DNA of 64,000 nucleotides from Psychrobacillus sp044762655 (GCF_044762655.1 NZ_JBIWER010000001.1:1-64000); one strand, 5' to 3'; counted from the stretch's first letter, positions 1-8,354 are shown. Notes: generated from the sequence alone by a model not told the origin. Program-made: numbers and translations.

Positions 1-53
1 TTCATTTCCTCACCCCAATACCAATATCCAATTCTATAATTCTATACCTATCC

Positions 54-129
54 TCAACAAACCTGCCGCGTTAGTTTAATAAGAAAAAAGGCTTTACTCC
101 TTCTTGAAGTAAAGCACCCGTTAGTTGAA
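54..129 (-). repeat. Cassette-terminator repeat, type A core
   Basis: On the minus strand: box 1 AACTAACGGGTGC, hairpin GCTTTACTT/AGTAAAGCC, T-tract TTTTTTCTT, then box 2. It begins 9 nt after the stop of the lipoprotein gene and should act as its terminator. Confidence 0.85.
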
Positions 130-138
130 TATTCCATT

Positions 139-555
139 TTAATTCTCCTCAGAATATTCTTGTGTGTAATACTCGACACCTTCTGGGTCCTCGATAATTC
201 TTAATCCTACCTTTTCAAACTCTAACTTAATATTTTCGTTAAGAGTTATATAGTATTTAGAACCATCTGTCTTAATCGTGGCGTCTTTATAAACTTTATT
301 AAATTGTTGGGTAAGTGGAATATTTTCTTTTTCAAGAACTTTATCAATACTGCTTTTTCTGTGACTCTTTCCCCACTGAACATGACTACTTATCCTTATT
401 CCCTCTTCTGATAAAACAATGATTTGATTAGATTTATTTATAAACCCAGAGTTTTCAAAATCTGAGACATATGCTTTTAATTCATCATTCTTGGAACTAT
501 CAGTACAAGCAACTAAAAGTAAAACTGAAAACAACATTACCATCAGCTTTTTCAT
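139..555 (-). CDS. Small lipoprotein, unknown function
   Basis: 138-residue secreted protein. The N-terminus has two lysines, a hydrophobic stretch and a lipobox ending LLVAC, so Cys17 should be lipidated and the protein anchored outside the cell membrane. The mature part is charged and shows no domain I recognise. GGGAGG lies 7 nt before the ATG; a GTG one codon earlier is also possible. The gene stands alone, with a type A repeat immediately downstream acting as terminator. Lipoprotein status is seen in the sequence; function is unknown. Confidence 0.75.
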   Translation of the reverse strand: MKKLMVMLFSVLLLVACTDSSKNDELKAYVSDFENSGFINKSNQIIVLSEEGIRISSHVQWGKSHRKSSIDKVLEKENIPLTQQFNKVYKDATIKTDGSKYYITLNENIKLEFEKVGLRIIEDPEGVEYYTQEYSEEN

Positions 556-683
556 CACAATTCCTCCCTCTAAAATATATACAGATTAAAAAACGGAAAG
601 GTTTCAAAAAATTATGAATTATATGAAATGTGTTCTCCAACTAGGAATTATTGTTAAATTTGAACTTTCAGAAATACCACTTA

Positions 684-770
684 TTAAACTAAACTGCCCC
701 GTTAGTTCAATAAGAAAAAGAGTTACCAATGGCAACCCCATGATTTTTTACTAAAGCACCCGTTAGTGAA
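684..770 (-). repeat. Cassette-terminator repeat, type B core
   Basis: Box 1, hairpin GTTGCC/GGTAAC with a T-tract on the minus strand, then box 2 (AACGGGGCAG). It starts 10 nt after the stop of the 396-residue gene. Confidence 0.85.
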
Positions 771-780
771 ATAAGAATAA

Positions 781-1971
781 TTACCGTATTAAAATTTCAT
801 TTATATTAAAACGATATTCTGATGGTAATTTATCTATCTCACGAGAAACTTCTGCCCTTAGACTATTTCTGCCCTTTATAACAATCTCATTTTTCTTTAA
901 TTGTATTTTACCTATACTATAAGGTGCATAATAAATATTTAACTTATCAATAGCTATAATTCCAGTCTTATTACTATTTATTTCTGTTATTCTTAGTTTA
1001 AAATCAACCTTTGTAAGATGACTGTGTGGAACATGGTATACGATTTCAACAAGATAATCTTTATTTCGTGCAGTAGAATAAATTATTTCCATATCAATTC
1101 CATTTTTACCTATATACTCAATTACACTTTCGATTTTATCTTTTTCTAAATGGTCAAAATCAGCAATCATCCTTAATCCCTCGCACATTGAATTAAACAC
1201 CATATTTGCTTTCCCTTTGTCATCTGCTTGGTTATACTCAGATAGATTTAATGTGGCGTACGTGTATTTAAAAAATTCGTCAATAGTAATTGATTGTTTT
1301 GCTTGTTCTATTGTTTCACCAATACTGAAATATATCTCTTCATAGTCAGGGGATTTTACCTCGGCTCTTCTTAATAAATTACTAAATAGTTCAGAGTATA
1401 TATAATCGTAAGGTGCTAATGTATTCCTTTCAAAATGGTCGTATAATCTAACACCAATTATTCGTTTCAACAATGGTCTTGGATTAATCTTGCAGGAATA
1501 TATCAAGCTATCGACACGTTTGACGTTATTTAAATACTCAATCTCTTTGTATTTTTTTGCATAATTTTTTAATTCTTCATCAGTTTGTGGAGCCTTATTA
1601 ATAATATTATCAAGGTTATATAATAATTTTTCTTTATTAAAATCCAGTTCTTCTTTAACCTCAATTTGTGAAACCATGTTAATTGCTTCTTTAACCTTCG
1701 ATAGTCCATGTTGAAAATCAGCAATGTTTAACTTCACGTTGTTAGTAAAGTTCCCTTCAGTTTCAACTTCTGCAATTATTTTATAAAGAGTTTTTAATTT
1801 AAACTTTTTTGTGTGTGGTGCTTTGTTTACAAAACGAATTAGTATGCTTTCAAATGTTTGTCCATGATAATCTCCAATAAAATGTTCATTTAGGAATGTA
1901 TTCAGTATACTTAATGATTTATTTTTCTCTTCTTTGGTACTAAAATCTTTATATTCAATCAAAAATCGCAT
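781..1971 (-). CDS. Uncharacterised 396-residue protein
   Basis: Long soluble protein rich in Lys, Glu, Ile and Asn. I recognise no domain, signal peptide or membrane segment. The middle part (about residues 130-230) is predicted helical and charged; the last 100 residues look strand-rich. AAGGAG lies 6 nt before the ATG, so the start is secure. It is a single-gene unit between two repeats (types B and D). It could be a defence or immunity protein, as is common for orphan genes of this size in accessory DNA, but nothing in the sequence shows that. Confidence 0.7.
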   Translation of the reverse strand: MRFLIEYKDFSTKEEKNKSLSILNTFLNEHFIGDYHGQTFESILIRFVNKAPHTKKFKLKTLYKIIAEVETEGNFTNNVKLNIADFQHGLSKVKEAINMVSQIEVKEELDFNKEKLLYNLDNIINKAPQTDEELKNYAKKYKEIEYLNNVKRVDSLIYSCKINPRPLLKRIIGVRLYDHFERNTLAPYDYIYSELFSNLLRRAEVKSPDYEEIYFSIGETIEQAKQSITIDEFFKYTYATLNLSEYNQADDKGKANMVFNSMCEGLRMIADFDHLEKDKIESVIEYIGKNGIDMEIIYSTARNKDYLVEIVYHVPHSHLTKVDFKLRITEINSNKTGIIAIDKLNIYYAPYSIGKIQLKKNEIVIKGRNSLRAEVSREIDKLPSEYRFNINEILIR

Positions 1972-2026
1972 AAGTATCTCCTTAGTAATAAAGTGACTTT
2001 ATTTGTTATTTTATCAATAACCCTTA

Positions 2027-2157
2027 TTAAACTAAACTGCTACGTTAGTTTAAGTGTAACACTTCACAATGCATTCTGAGTTCTACTCGATGTTTTGGTT
2101 ATAAAAATAGACCATCGAAATGATGGCCATGATTAGCTAAAGCACCCTTTAGTTTAA
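2027..2157 (-). repeat. Cassette-terminator repeat, type D core
   Basis: The boxes match the other copies, but the core is longer and carries hairpin GGCCATC/GATGGTC followed by ATTTTTAT on the minus strand. A TTTAAGTGTAA...TTCACA motif sits next to box 2. It lies 39 nt after the stop of the membrane protein gene. Confidence 0.85.
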
Positions 2158-2196
2158 GTACATTCTTTCACAAACTTTTTAACTTTAGTGTTACTG

Positions 2197-2565
2197 CTAT
2201 CTTTTTTCAATCGCCATACGTAAGTTCGAGATGACTCCAAGGAACAATATTAACGAACAAAACATTTTTTCAAAAGGTGTTCCTAACAATTGTTGTATAA
2301 ACCCAAAAGACCAAAGTACAACAAAAAGCCAGCATATAACGGTTATTCCTCTTTTATATAGTATATTTCTGCCAACAATTAGAGTAAACACTCCTCCAAT
2401 AACAGAAATAAAGATACTGATAATAGATATTGGTAGCTGCGTAGCGAAGGATTCGGAGCGTCCGCCATTAACCCATGTGAAAGGAATAATGCCGCTAATA
2501 ATTAGAACATGGATTAAAATAGTCAATGAGTAAAATATAATCCCCATAAATACAGCAGTTTTCAT
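2197..2565 (-). CDS. Small integral membrane protein, four segments
   Basis: 122 residues with about four hydrophobic segments (roughly 5-27, 45-67, 74-94, 97-115) and short polar loops, so a cytoplasmic membrane protein. The only clear Shine-Dalgarno (GAGGTG) lies about 35 nt before the annotated ATG. The frame is open across that gap without a standard start codon, so the true N-terminus may be about nine residues longer and use a rare start. Stand-alone unit followed by a type D repeat. Function unknown. Confidence 0.65.
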   Translation of the reverse strand: MKTAVFMGIIFYSLTILIHVLIISGIIPFTWVNGGRSESFATQLPISIISIFISVIGGVFTLIVGRNILYKRGITVICWLFVVLWSFGFIQQLLGTPFEKMFCSLILFLGVISNLRMAIEKR

Positions 2566-2727
2566 ATTAATTTTTCTAAGTTTCTCTAATATAAAATCAC
2601 CTCATTTCTTCCTATTATCATTTTATTTAATCTAGTAAGATACTATTCCTATATGATTTTCCATATGGTACCTTTTTTGTGCTCAAACCCTCTCCGCATT
2701 TCTAATATATAGGCTTATGTATTCTAG

Positions 2728-2814
2728 TTAAACTAACCAACCGCGTTAGTTCAATAAGAAAAAAGAGCTGCCTAAGCAACCCATAAACTTTTACTAAAGC
2801 ACCCGTTAATTGAA
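2728..2814 (-). repeat. Cassette-terminator repeat, type B core
   Basis: Box 1 is slightly diverged (AATTAACGGGTGC). The core hairpin is GTTGC/GCAGC with a CTCTTTTTTC tract on the minus strand. It lies 38 nt after the 189-residue gene. Confidence 0.8.
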
Positions 2815-2852
2815 CAAGGTCGCAGATTTATCCTACCTATTATTAAAACTAA

Positions 2853-3422
2853 CTATGTTTTAACTGGAGCAACACTCCAGTTAATTTTATTAATACCTTT
2901 TACATTAATGTTTCCTAAACTCAAAATATGAGGAATGTATGCGAACATCCCAAAGTTAACACCTTTTTTATGTTCATCTGTAAAGTACGCTAAGGTGTCC
3001 GATGGCAAGGCTGAACATACTTGATAAAAAATTATATCAATGATTTTAACTTCTTCATCAGGTATATCTGTAGCTGGTCCTTTATAATTTTCTTTATTAC
3101 AGAAATACACAGCATTTTTATTTTCCACCAATTTTTCCGTTGGTATTTCATAAAACATCAAATCTTTTTTAGTACTTACTCCAAGAGAATGTAAAGCCTC
3201 ATAGACATAGTAAGGGTGAAGCGGCAGTAAAAAAATTACATCATTCCATAAACAATTTAATTTGGGAATGCTTTTCAATAATAAGCTCGCCCTTTCTGGA
3301 TGGTTAAAATACTTTCTTGAGTAGGTTTCATAAAGTTCGGGATGCATCAGTTTTATCTCATTAAGGGAAGTAAGAAACTCCCCCTTCATTTCTTTTGGCA
3401 CCATATGATAAACGTAATCCAT
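2853..3422 (-). CDS. Uncharacterised protein of a Bacillus 'group-specific' type
   Basis: 189-residue soluble protein opening MDYVYHMVPKEMKG and containing LNCLWNDVIFLLPLHP and FAYIPHILSLGNI. From memory, this layout (YHMVP near the N-terminus, LNCLWNDV in the middle, PHILY/SLG near the C-terminus) is shared by an uncharacterised Bacillus cereus-group family annotated as group-specific protein. I know no biochemical role. GGGGAGG lies 7 nt before the ATG. Single-gene unit with a type B repeat downstream. Confidence 0.7.
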   Translation of the reverse strand: MDYVYHMVPKEMKGEFLTSLNEIKLMHPELYETYSRKYFNHPERASLLLKSIPKLNCLWNDVIFLLPLHPYYVYEALHSLGVSTKKDLMFYEIPTEKLVENKNAVYFCNKENYKGPATDIPDEEVKIIDIIFYQVCSALPSDTLAYFTDEHKKGVNFGMFAYIPHILSLGNINVKGINKINWSVAPVKT

Positions 3423-3532
3423 CAGAATTCCTCCCCAAATAAGTTTGATTCCCCAAAATGATAATTCCCTATATATCCTTTAATTCCCTTTTCACCACTC
3501 ATACTACCTAGAAAATTTGAAAATAAACAGAC

Positions 3533-3561
3533 TTATAGTTTATGGAATAAAATGCTATAAT
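3533..3561 (+). promoter_or_regulatory. Promoter for the methyltransferase leader
   Basis: Extended -10 TGCTATAAT (TATAAT at 3556-3561) with a weak -35 TTATAG at 3533-3538, spacing 17. It predicts transcription rightward from about 3568 into a leader of roughly 300 nt before the methyltransferase gene. Confidence 0.55.
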
Positions 3562-3580
3562 TGAATTAACTTAAAAACAG

Positions 3581-3619
3581 GAAACCGCTAGAGAAGAAGT
3601 ACATTCTCTAGCGGTTTTA
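3581..3619 (+). terminator. Hairpin early in the methyltransferase leader
   Basis: A 13-bp stem, AAACCGCTAGAGA (3582-3594) with its complement at 3605-3617, followed by a short TTTTATATT tract. It starts only about 15 nt after the predicted transcription start, so it could be a transcription attenuator or 5' stabiliser. The T-tract is weak. Confidence 0.5.
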
Positions 3620-3640
3620 TATTGTTCTGCCAACTCGAAC

Positions 3641-3726
3641 TTAAACTAACCTGCTTCTTTAGTTCAATAAGAAAAAGCTACCCTTAAAGGCAGCCTCTTG
3701 TTAAACTAAAGCACCCGTTAGTTGAA
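3641..3726 (-). repeat. Cassette-terminator repeat, type C core
   Basis: Core hairpin GGCTGCC/GGGTAGC with a TTTTTCTT tract on the minus strand. Unlike most copies it has no minus-strand gene upstream. It lies antisense inside the leader of the plus-strand methyltransferase. Confidence 0.85.
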
Positions 3727-3811
3727 GAGCTTAATGAACACTTTGTAGAAAACTCAATTTTCTGTCATTAACTTAATATCAATGATAAGATAGTAACGGG
3801 AGGTGCTCTAT

Positions 3812-3835
3812 ATGGGTATCAGAAATTTAATTTAA
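3812..3835 (+). CDS. Putative leader peptide MGIRNLI
   Basis: Seven-codon frame with a strong site GGGAGGTG 8-10 nt upstream, ending one base before the hairpin that covers the methyltransferase ribosome binding site. The arrangement matches translational attenuators of erm and cat genes, where a drug-stalled ribosome on the leader opens the hairpin. Translation of the peptide is inferred. Confidence 0.55.
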   Translation: MGIRNLI

Positions 3836-3836
3836 T

Positions 3837-3866
3837 TCCTGTAAACGAATAGTTTATTACAGGAGG
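3837..3866 (+). promoter_or_regulatory. Hairpin sequestering the methyltransferase ribosome binding site
   Basis: TCCTGTAA (3837-3844) pairs perfectly with TTACAGGA (3857-3864), which contains the first part of the AGGAGG site (3861-3866) for the ATG at 3874. In the folded state translation should be low. Confidence 0.6.
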
Positions 3867-3873
3867 ATATTTT

Positions 3874-4620
3874 ATGAATGATAATTGGGTAAAACCTTTT
3901 TACAAAAGACAATTTGAATTTTATCAGGTTCCCTTAGACGATATAAATGATTATAAGAAGGAAGTAGCATTGATTCACGAACAAGTGGGTAAACCCTTTA
4001 AGGATGTTCTTGAAATCGGTGCTGGCTCAGGGCTACTTGCAAACACACTTTCACTAACAAATAAGGATATAACTACAGTTGAACTGGTATCAGAATTGGT
4101 TGATTACGCTAGAGCTCACTCAAATTCATCTATAAACATTTTATATGACAACTTTTATACGGTAACACTAACTAAACAATATGATTTAGTTCTCTATCTA
4201 GATGGTTTTGGCGTAGGAACAGATAAAGATCAACTACTCCTATTACAACGTATTAATGAGTGGCTGAAGCTTGACGGATATGCACTTATTGATATATATC
4301 AACCAAACTATTGGCTAAATATTAAGGGACAACAAATGCTTGTCTCTGAGAAAAATCAGATAATGAGAGAGTACGGGTATGATGAAAAAAACTGTCGCAT
4401 GACGGATACTCTTTGGGAAAGAAGTTCACCTAATGAAACAATTACACAATCGCTAGCTTGCTATTCAACAGATGAAATATATTGTTTATGTCAACAAGCG
4501 GGTCTACAAATAATTGCCTTTTACCCAGGTGGAGCACTTAATTTAGATACTTGGAATTTTGAGGAAGTCACTTCGTTATCAAATTGTTTATCTTACCGAA
4601 TTAAGGTAAAAAAAGTTTAA
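3874..4620 (+). CDS. Class I SAM-dependent methyltransferase
   Basis: 248 residues with a Rossmann-type methyltransferase core. Motif I VLEIGAGSG is at about residues 46-54, the acidic residue ending strand 2 is in TTVELV, and a motif IV-like YDLVLYLDG follows near residue 105. It should transfer a methyl group from SAM to an unknown substrate. It is not an Erm-type rRNA dimethylase by the motifs I can see. It is one of few plus-strand genes in this half and carries an unusual leader: promoter, early hairpin, leader peptide MGIRNLI and a hairpin over its ribosome binding site. That suggests induction by a translation inhibitor, hence a possible resistance or drug-modifying role. The methyltransferase call is firm; the resistance role is inference. 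Confidence 0.8.
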   Translation: MNDNWVKPFYKRQFEFYQVPLDDINDYKKEVALIHEQVGKPFKDVLEIGAGSGLLANTLSLTNKDITTVELVSELVDYARAHSNSSINILYDNFYTVTLTKQYDLVLYLDGFGVGTDKDQLLLLQRINEWLKLDGYALIDIYQPNYWLNIKGQQMLVSEKNQIMREYGYDEKNCRMTDTLWERSSPNETITQSLACYSTDEIYCLCQQAGLQIIAFYPGGALNLDTWNFEEVTSLSNCLSYRIKVKKV

Positions 4621-4665
4621 TTCATTTGTTTAAATAATATTTTAGATTCTAACTACTATTTCTTA

Positions 4666-4738
4666 TTCAACTAAACTGCCCCGTTAGTTTAATAAGAAAA
4701 AAGCTTTACTCATTCTTGAAGTAAAGCACCCGTTAGCG
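4666..4738 (-). repeat. Cassette-terminator repeat, type A core
   Basis: Boxes and a GCTTTACTT/AGTAAAGC core. Box 1 ends in a diverged CGCTAACGGGTGC. It sits 83 nt beyond the next minus-strand gene, which also has its own terminator in between. Confidence 0.8.
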
Positions 4739-4774
4739 GAATTAGAAAGCATAGTATGCTCCATAAATGAAAAA

Positions 4775-4803
4775 TAAAAAAAAGCCGCCAAATTGGACGA
4801 CTC
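4775..4803 (-). terminator. Rho-independent terminator
   Basis: On the minus strand AGTCGTC pairs with GGCGGCT (with G-U pairs), followed by eight T. It ends the 130-residue gene upstream of the type A repeat. Confidence 0.7.
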
Positions 4804-4821
4804 ATTGATAAATTCACAAAT

Positions 4822-5214
4822 CTAAAGTTCAATAACTCCTTCTTCTATGATCTTATTGCCATAAAAGTAAATATCATACACAGGGTATTTCGCTTTTTTA
4901 TTGGCTAAATCTAAAGATATATTATTATACATAGTAAAAATTCTTACTTGATCTTCTGATCTTGTATATTCATATTGGTATGCGATTTCTGGATCATCTT
5001 TAAATACAATCTTCTGATACCAACACCCATTTTTATAGTCGTATAAATCTACAAGTATCTCACTATTCTCTATAGATGCTCCTTGATATTCAATTACTTT
5101 TGCTATTATTTCTTCAGCCTGTTTTTCATAAAGAAAAAAGTTTAGTTTTATTCCTCCCCACAGCAGCAAAAAAAATAGAAGCATTGAAAATAAAACTATT
5201 AATACCTTCTTCAT
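4822..5214 (-). CDS. Membrane-anchored protein, DUF3139-like
   Basis: 130 residues. An N-terminal hydrophobic segment (about residues 5-25) should anchor the protein, leaving a small extracytoplasmic domain. The pattern NGCWYQKIVFKDDPEIAYQYEY resembles the 'VxFKDEPxxxYxY' core of DUF3139 proteins of bacilli; this assignment is from memory and tentative. The AAGGA site is about 12 nt from the ATG, rather far. A terminator and then a type A repeat follow. Confidence 0.6.
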   Translation of the reverse strand: MKKVLIVLFSMLLFFLLLWGGIKLNFFLYEKQAEEIIAKVIEYQGASIENSEILVDLYDYKNGCWYQKIVFKDDPEIAYQYEYTRSEDQVRIFTMYNNISLDLANKKAKYPVYDIYFYGNKIIEEGVIEL

Positions 5215-5306
5215 TCTTTACATCGTCCTTTTAGTGTAAATTTACACTTTTTAGTTTAATGTATAAAATGAATATTGGCAAACCTGTTAAACTAGGAACA
5301 TTTCGT

Positions 5307-5380
5307 ACAACTATACTGCTTCTTTAGTTCAATAAGAAATGGCTTTACTCCTTCTTGAAGTAAAGCACCCGTTAGTTGAA
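5307..5380 (-). repeat. Cassette-terminator repeat, type A core
   Basis: Full type A copy, box 2 diverged on its outer side. 45 nt beyond the Cof-type phosphatase gene. Confidence 0.8.
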
Positions 5381-5425
5381 GAAGAAAAAAAGTTTATTTA
5401 AGATTCAAAAATAAGGATTACTGTT

Positions 5426-6199
5426 CTAGATTATCATAAATTTTTTCAATGCATATTCAATACCATCATCACTGGATTTTTTGGTAACGAAATCAGCCAC
5501 ATTTTTCAATGTATCGTTAGCATTTCCCATCGCTATTCCTAACCCTACTAATTCCAACATATCAATATCATTTTCTCCATCTCCAAAAGCGATTGCATCC
5601 ATTTTGTCTATACCAAAAAATTCTAAAGTTTTTAGGATAGCTAATGACTTGGATACATCCTCCTTCAAAACGTTCAACACATAAGGATGCCATCTCTTGA
5701 ATGTTAGATGCGGAAATTCATGAATGTACTTGTCAACTGCTTCATCATTGGCAAACAAACACAATAAAAATATATCTTGATTATGTATTAATTTATTAGT
5801 TTCAGGATACTCATTCAGAGATAGTGTTTCCTTCAATGCTCTTAAAATTCCATCTTCAGTTACACCATTCATACTAAATTCTTCAGTATAGAAAGATAAT
5901 CCGTTATTGTGTAATGTGGCAAAATCCATAACATCTTTAACCAGATTTTTATCCATTGGTACACTATGAATCAATTCTTGGTTATGTTTCACATATCCCC
6001 CATTAGCTGTAATGAATGTTTCTATACCTAGTTCATGTAATTCATTGCACATTGATAACGGTCTTCCTGTTGCTGCAACAACTTTTATTCCTTTACTCTT
6101 CAATGTTTTTATAACTTCAATAGTACTCTGTGGAATGGTGCCATCTTCATGATTTGTAATAGTCCCATCCACATCGAAGAAAACAATTTTATAACCCAT
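5426..6199 (-). CDS. Cof-type HAD phosphatase
   Basis: 257 residues, the usual length of Cof/YidA-type sugar-phosphate phosphatases of the HAD superfamily. Motif I is FFDVDGTIT near the N-terminus (nucleophile Asp), motif II is ATGRP near residue 45, and motif IV is AFGDGENDIDML near residue 208, which binds Mg2+. A type IIB cap lies between. The substrate cannot be told from sequence; relatives dephosphorylate sugar phosphates, flavin or PLP precursors. AAGGGAG lies 6 nt before the ATG. Stand-alone unit with a type A repeat downstream. Confidence 0.88.
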   Translation of the reverse strand: MGYKIVFFDVDGTITNHEDGTIPQSTIEVIKTLKSKGIKVVAATGRPLSMCNELHELGIETFITANGGYVKHNQELIHSVPMDKNLVKDVMDFATLHNNGLSFYTEEFSMNGVTEDGILRALKETLSLNEYPETNKLIHNQDIFLLCLFANDEAVDKYIHEFPHLTFKRWHPYVLNVLKEDVSKSLAILKTLEFFGIDKMDAIAFGDGENDIDMLELVGLGIAMGNANDTLKNVADFVTKKSSDDGIEYALKKFMII

Positions 6200-6272
6200 A
6201 AATATCTCCCTTAAAAATTTCTATAATAGTAACAGCTTATCTAGTATTCGCTTTCCCTACAAAGAATCCTTC

Positions 6273-6357
6273 TTCAACTAACCTGCCCCGTTAGTTCAAT
6301 AAGAAAAAAGAGTTACCAAAGCAACCCATTGACCTTTACTAAAGCACCCGTTAGTTA
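6273..6357 (-). repeat. Cassette-terminator repeat, type B core
   Basis: Box 1 supplies the stop codon of the preceding remnant (AAC TAA). The core hairpin is GTTGC/GTAAC with a CTTTTTTC tract, followed by an intact palindromic box 2. Confidence 0.85.
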
Positions 6358-6675
6358 AAAAATCCACTTGGAATATCCCATAAAATATAGTGTTTTGAAT
6401 ATTGTCTGGTTTCTACAACTAAAGTTTCTTCATCTTTTTCAAAGACAAGTCCTGAACCCATTTGCTCCTTAAAATACCATCCCTTTTCATTCATAAAATC
6501 TTTTAATACATCGATCGTATCGAGAATTACCTGTATTCACTGATACATAACTATTACTTGTATTTGATTCATAAAATTGTTCATAATTACTATTGGAAAG
6601 TTCGATACCCATTATCGAGTTAAGTATAGTTTTATAACAGGAAAGCTGCCCCGTCTTAGAATTACGGTATTTCAT
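6351..6675 (-). pseudogene. Frameshifted small gene remnant
   Basis: A 62-residue frame (6487-6675) overlaps a second frame that continues as QVILDTIDVLKDFMNEKG... and ends IPSGFFN, stopping on the AACTAA of the adjacent repeat box. The two frames overlap at about 6500-6545, so a single indel has probably split a gene of about 100 residues. The N-terminus abuts the DinB gene and no ribosome binding site is visible, so it may also be truncated. I do not recognise the family. Confidence 0.5.
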
Positions 6676-7145
6676 TCAAATAGTTGTACGTTTGGTTTCC
6701 GCTTAAGAATGTGAACGATCATGGCGTGCAGCTGACCTCGGTGATGGTAAAAATATGCCTGAGTATCCAGCAGCCACTCGTAACGCGAATGGACTGACCC
6801 AAAGAAGGAAGTAGTTTCTCTCAATAACTCTGCATCTTCGAGTTCGGCTACACCCTCTCTGAAAAAAGTGTAATTGTCTATCAGTGTTGAAGTTATGGAC
6901 TTCAGATTCGCCTTTGGTTCTGACTCTTCGTAATAACGATCCATTTCCTCCTCCGATGCCCCCAAACCAATCAGGAAATCTGCTTTGCATATAACCGACA
7001 TGTGCACGAGCAGTTCACCAATTGACCATTTTTCTTCCGTGGGTTTGATGTTTAGGTCTTCCTCGTTTAACGTATTTATCAGCTTGACTACTGAATCAAT
7101 TGCCATATCCATCTGATTTATAATTCCTTTACAATACACGTTCAT
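6672..7145 (-). CDS. DinB-like metal-dependent protein, paralogue 1
   Basis: 157 residues of the DinB/YfiT four-helix family: WSIGELLVHMSVI provides the first metal-ligand His and FYHHRGQLHAM the C-terminal ligand pair. Family members are hydrolases or thiol transferases, but most are uncharacterised. It is clearly paralogous to the 156-residue gene at 11911 (shared MNxYCK start, SIGELL, SRYEWLL, YHHRGQLH and PLFE/QLFE end). AAGGGG lies 8 nt before the ATG. Its 3' end overlaps a frameshifted remnant, then a type B repeat. Confidence 0.82.
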   Translation of the reverse strand: MNVYCKGIINQMDMAIDSVVKLINTLNEEDLNIKPTEEKWSIGELLVHMSVICKADFLIGLGASEEEMDRYYEESEPKANLKSITSTLIDNYTFFREGVAELEDAELLRETTSFFGSVHSRYEWLLDTQAYFYHHRGQLHAMIVHILKRKPNVQLFE

Positions 7146-7195
7146 TCTATTATCCCCTTTTTACTTAAATTTTGGGCTACGGACTAAATTCCTTC

Positions 7196-7269
7196 TTCCA
7201 CTAACCTGCCGCTTTAGTTCAATAAGAAAAAAGGCGTTACTCCTTCTTGAAGTAAACACCCGTTAGTTA
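7196..7269 (-). repeat. Cassette-terminator repeat, type A core
   Basis: Type A with a base change in the stem (GGCGTTAC) and box 1 AACTAACGGGTG. It lies 12 nt after the NUDIX stop. Confidence 0.8.
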
Positions 7270-7281
7270 AAAACGAAAGTT

Positions 7282-7752
7282 TTAACTTCTGTTTGTATCA
7301 TCAATTTCAGAATTTAAAGTACTCTCCCACCAAATATTCTTATTTCCGTTTAAATAATTCTTTATCAGATTCCTAAATGGGTAGGGTTGTAGGTTTATAG
7401 TTTCCAATTCATCAGCATTGCACCAGAAAAAATTAAGATGAGATTCAATTGATTTTGGGTTAAGACTTGTTGTTAATTCATCGTTTGTAATCTCAAATAC
7501 TTGATTTATTTCACAGTTTAAGATGCCTCTTTTCTCCCATTTATGTTCTACTAACCCAAGTAATCTAACCACTTTGCAGGTTATTCCTAATTCTTCTTCT
7601 ATCTCTCTCAACAGTGCATCTTTTGCACTTTCACCAAATTCAATGTGACCACCTGGTAAAAATGTATTTTGATATCCGGTTGATTGTGCAAGTAAAACTT
7701 TATTATCTTTTATAAAGATTCCCCTTGCTAAATGATGAAATGGATTAGGCAA
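7282..7752 (-). CDS. NUDIX hydrolase
   Basis: 156 residues with a complete Nudix box: GGHIEFGESAKDALLREI followed by EEELGI fits GX5EX7REUXEEXGU, at about residues 34-56, so the Mg2+-binding glutamates are present. It should hydrolyse a nucleoside diphosphate linked to another moiety; the substrate is unknown. The start is TTG, 5 nt behind AGGAGGAGG. Stand-alone unit with a type A repeat 12 nt downstream. NUDIX genes are frequent passengers of cassette arrays, which fits the surroundings. Confidence 0.9.
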   Translation of the reverse strand: MPNPFHHLARGIFIKDNKVLLAQSTGYQNTFLPGGHIEFGESAKDALLREIEEELGITCKVVRLLGLVEHKWEKRGILNCEINQVFEITNDELTTSLNPKSIESHLNFFWCNADELETINLQPYPFRNLIKNYLNGNKNIWWESTLNSEIDDTNRS

Positions 7753-7845
7753 GAAATCCTCCTCCTAACAATATTTTTTCAAAACTGTATCGGGTACTTA
7801 TTCTGTATTTCAGTTAAAAAACCTTTAAATTTTGCATGGTTCTTC

Positions 7846-7919
7846 TTAAACTAAACTGCCGCGTTAGTTCAATAAGAAAAAAGGCTTTACTCCTTCTTGA
7901 AGTAAAGCACCCGTTCTTA
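7846..7919 (-). repeat. Cassette-terminator repeat, type A core
   Basis: Core and box 2 intact. Box 1 is degraded to AAGAACGGGTGC. It lies 8 nt beyond the Ig-like domain gene. Confidence 0.8.
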
Positions 7920-7927
7920 AATAGTAG

Positions 7928-8338
7928 TTATAGATTATTAATCGTCGAGAAATGTATTCGATATTGTTTGGGCATATCTTGATTCCCCACGTGTTCCAAA
8001 TCTAAATCTCTATCAAAGTAGATATCATATGATTTTCCTTTTAGATAACCCTCACTTGGTGGTTTTATTAACATAGTTGTAGAATCTTTAGCTTCTACTA
8101 TCACACTGACTTTATTTTTATCTTCGTCTAAAACATAAATGGATTTTTCATTAATAATATCCTGATTAATTCCCTTATCGAAAGTAATTACCCAATTGTG
8201 ATTTAAAGGAATATCAGATTGATTCATACTAGCCATTACTATATTTTCTTGTTTTTCTTTAGTGCTCTGATTATAACTAATTAGACTTCCTACTCCTGCA
8301 ATGGTAAAAGCAAATAAAACAAGAACTATCTTTTTCAT
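7928..8338 (-). CDS. Secreted single Ig-like domain protein
   Basis: 136 residues from the preferred start MKKIVLVLFAF, which follows AAGGGGGG at good spacing; an in-frame ATG 19 codons earlier lacks such a site and overlaps the neighbouring gene. A hydrophobic N-terminus indicates export or membrane anchoring. Residues about 40-130 (PLNHNWVITFDKGINQDIIN..., ending FST) fit an SbsA/Big_5-type Ig-like domain as in bacterial surface proteins. No enzymatic motif. It probably shares a transcript with the broken phosphotransferase upstream, and a type A repeat ends the unit. Confidence 0.65.
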   Translation of the reverse strand: MKKIVLVLFAFTIAGVGSLISYNQSTKEKQENIVMASMNQSDIPLNHNWVITFDKGINQDIINEKSIYVLDEDKNKVSVIVEAKDSTTMLIKPPSEGYLKGKSYDIYFDRDLDLEHVGNQDMPKQYRIHFSTINNL

Positions 8339-8354
8339 ATTATTTCCCCCCTTA

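Noticed and set aside
6703..6990. 95-codon minus-strand frame inside the DinB gene
   Set aside because: Lies in another frame wholly within the DinB-like gene, which has clear family motifs.
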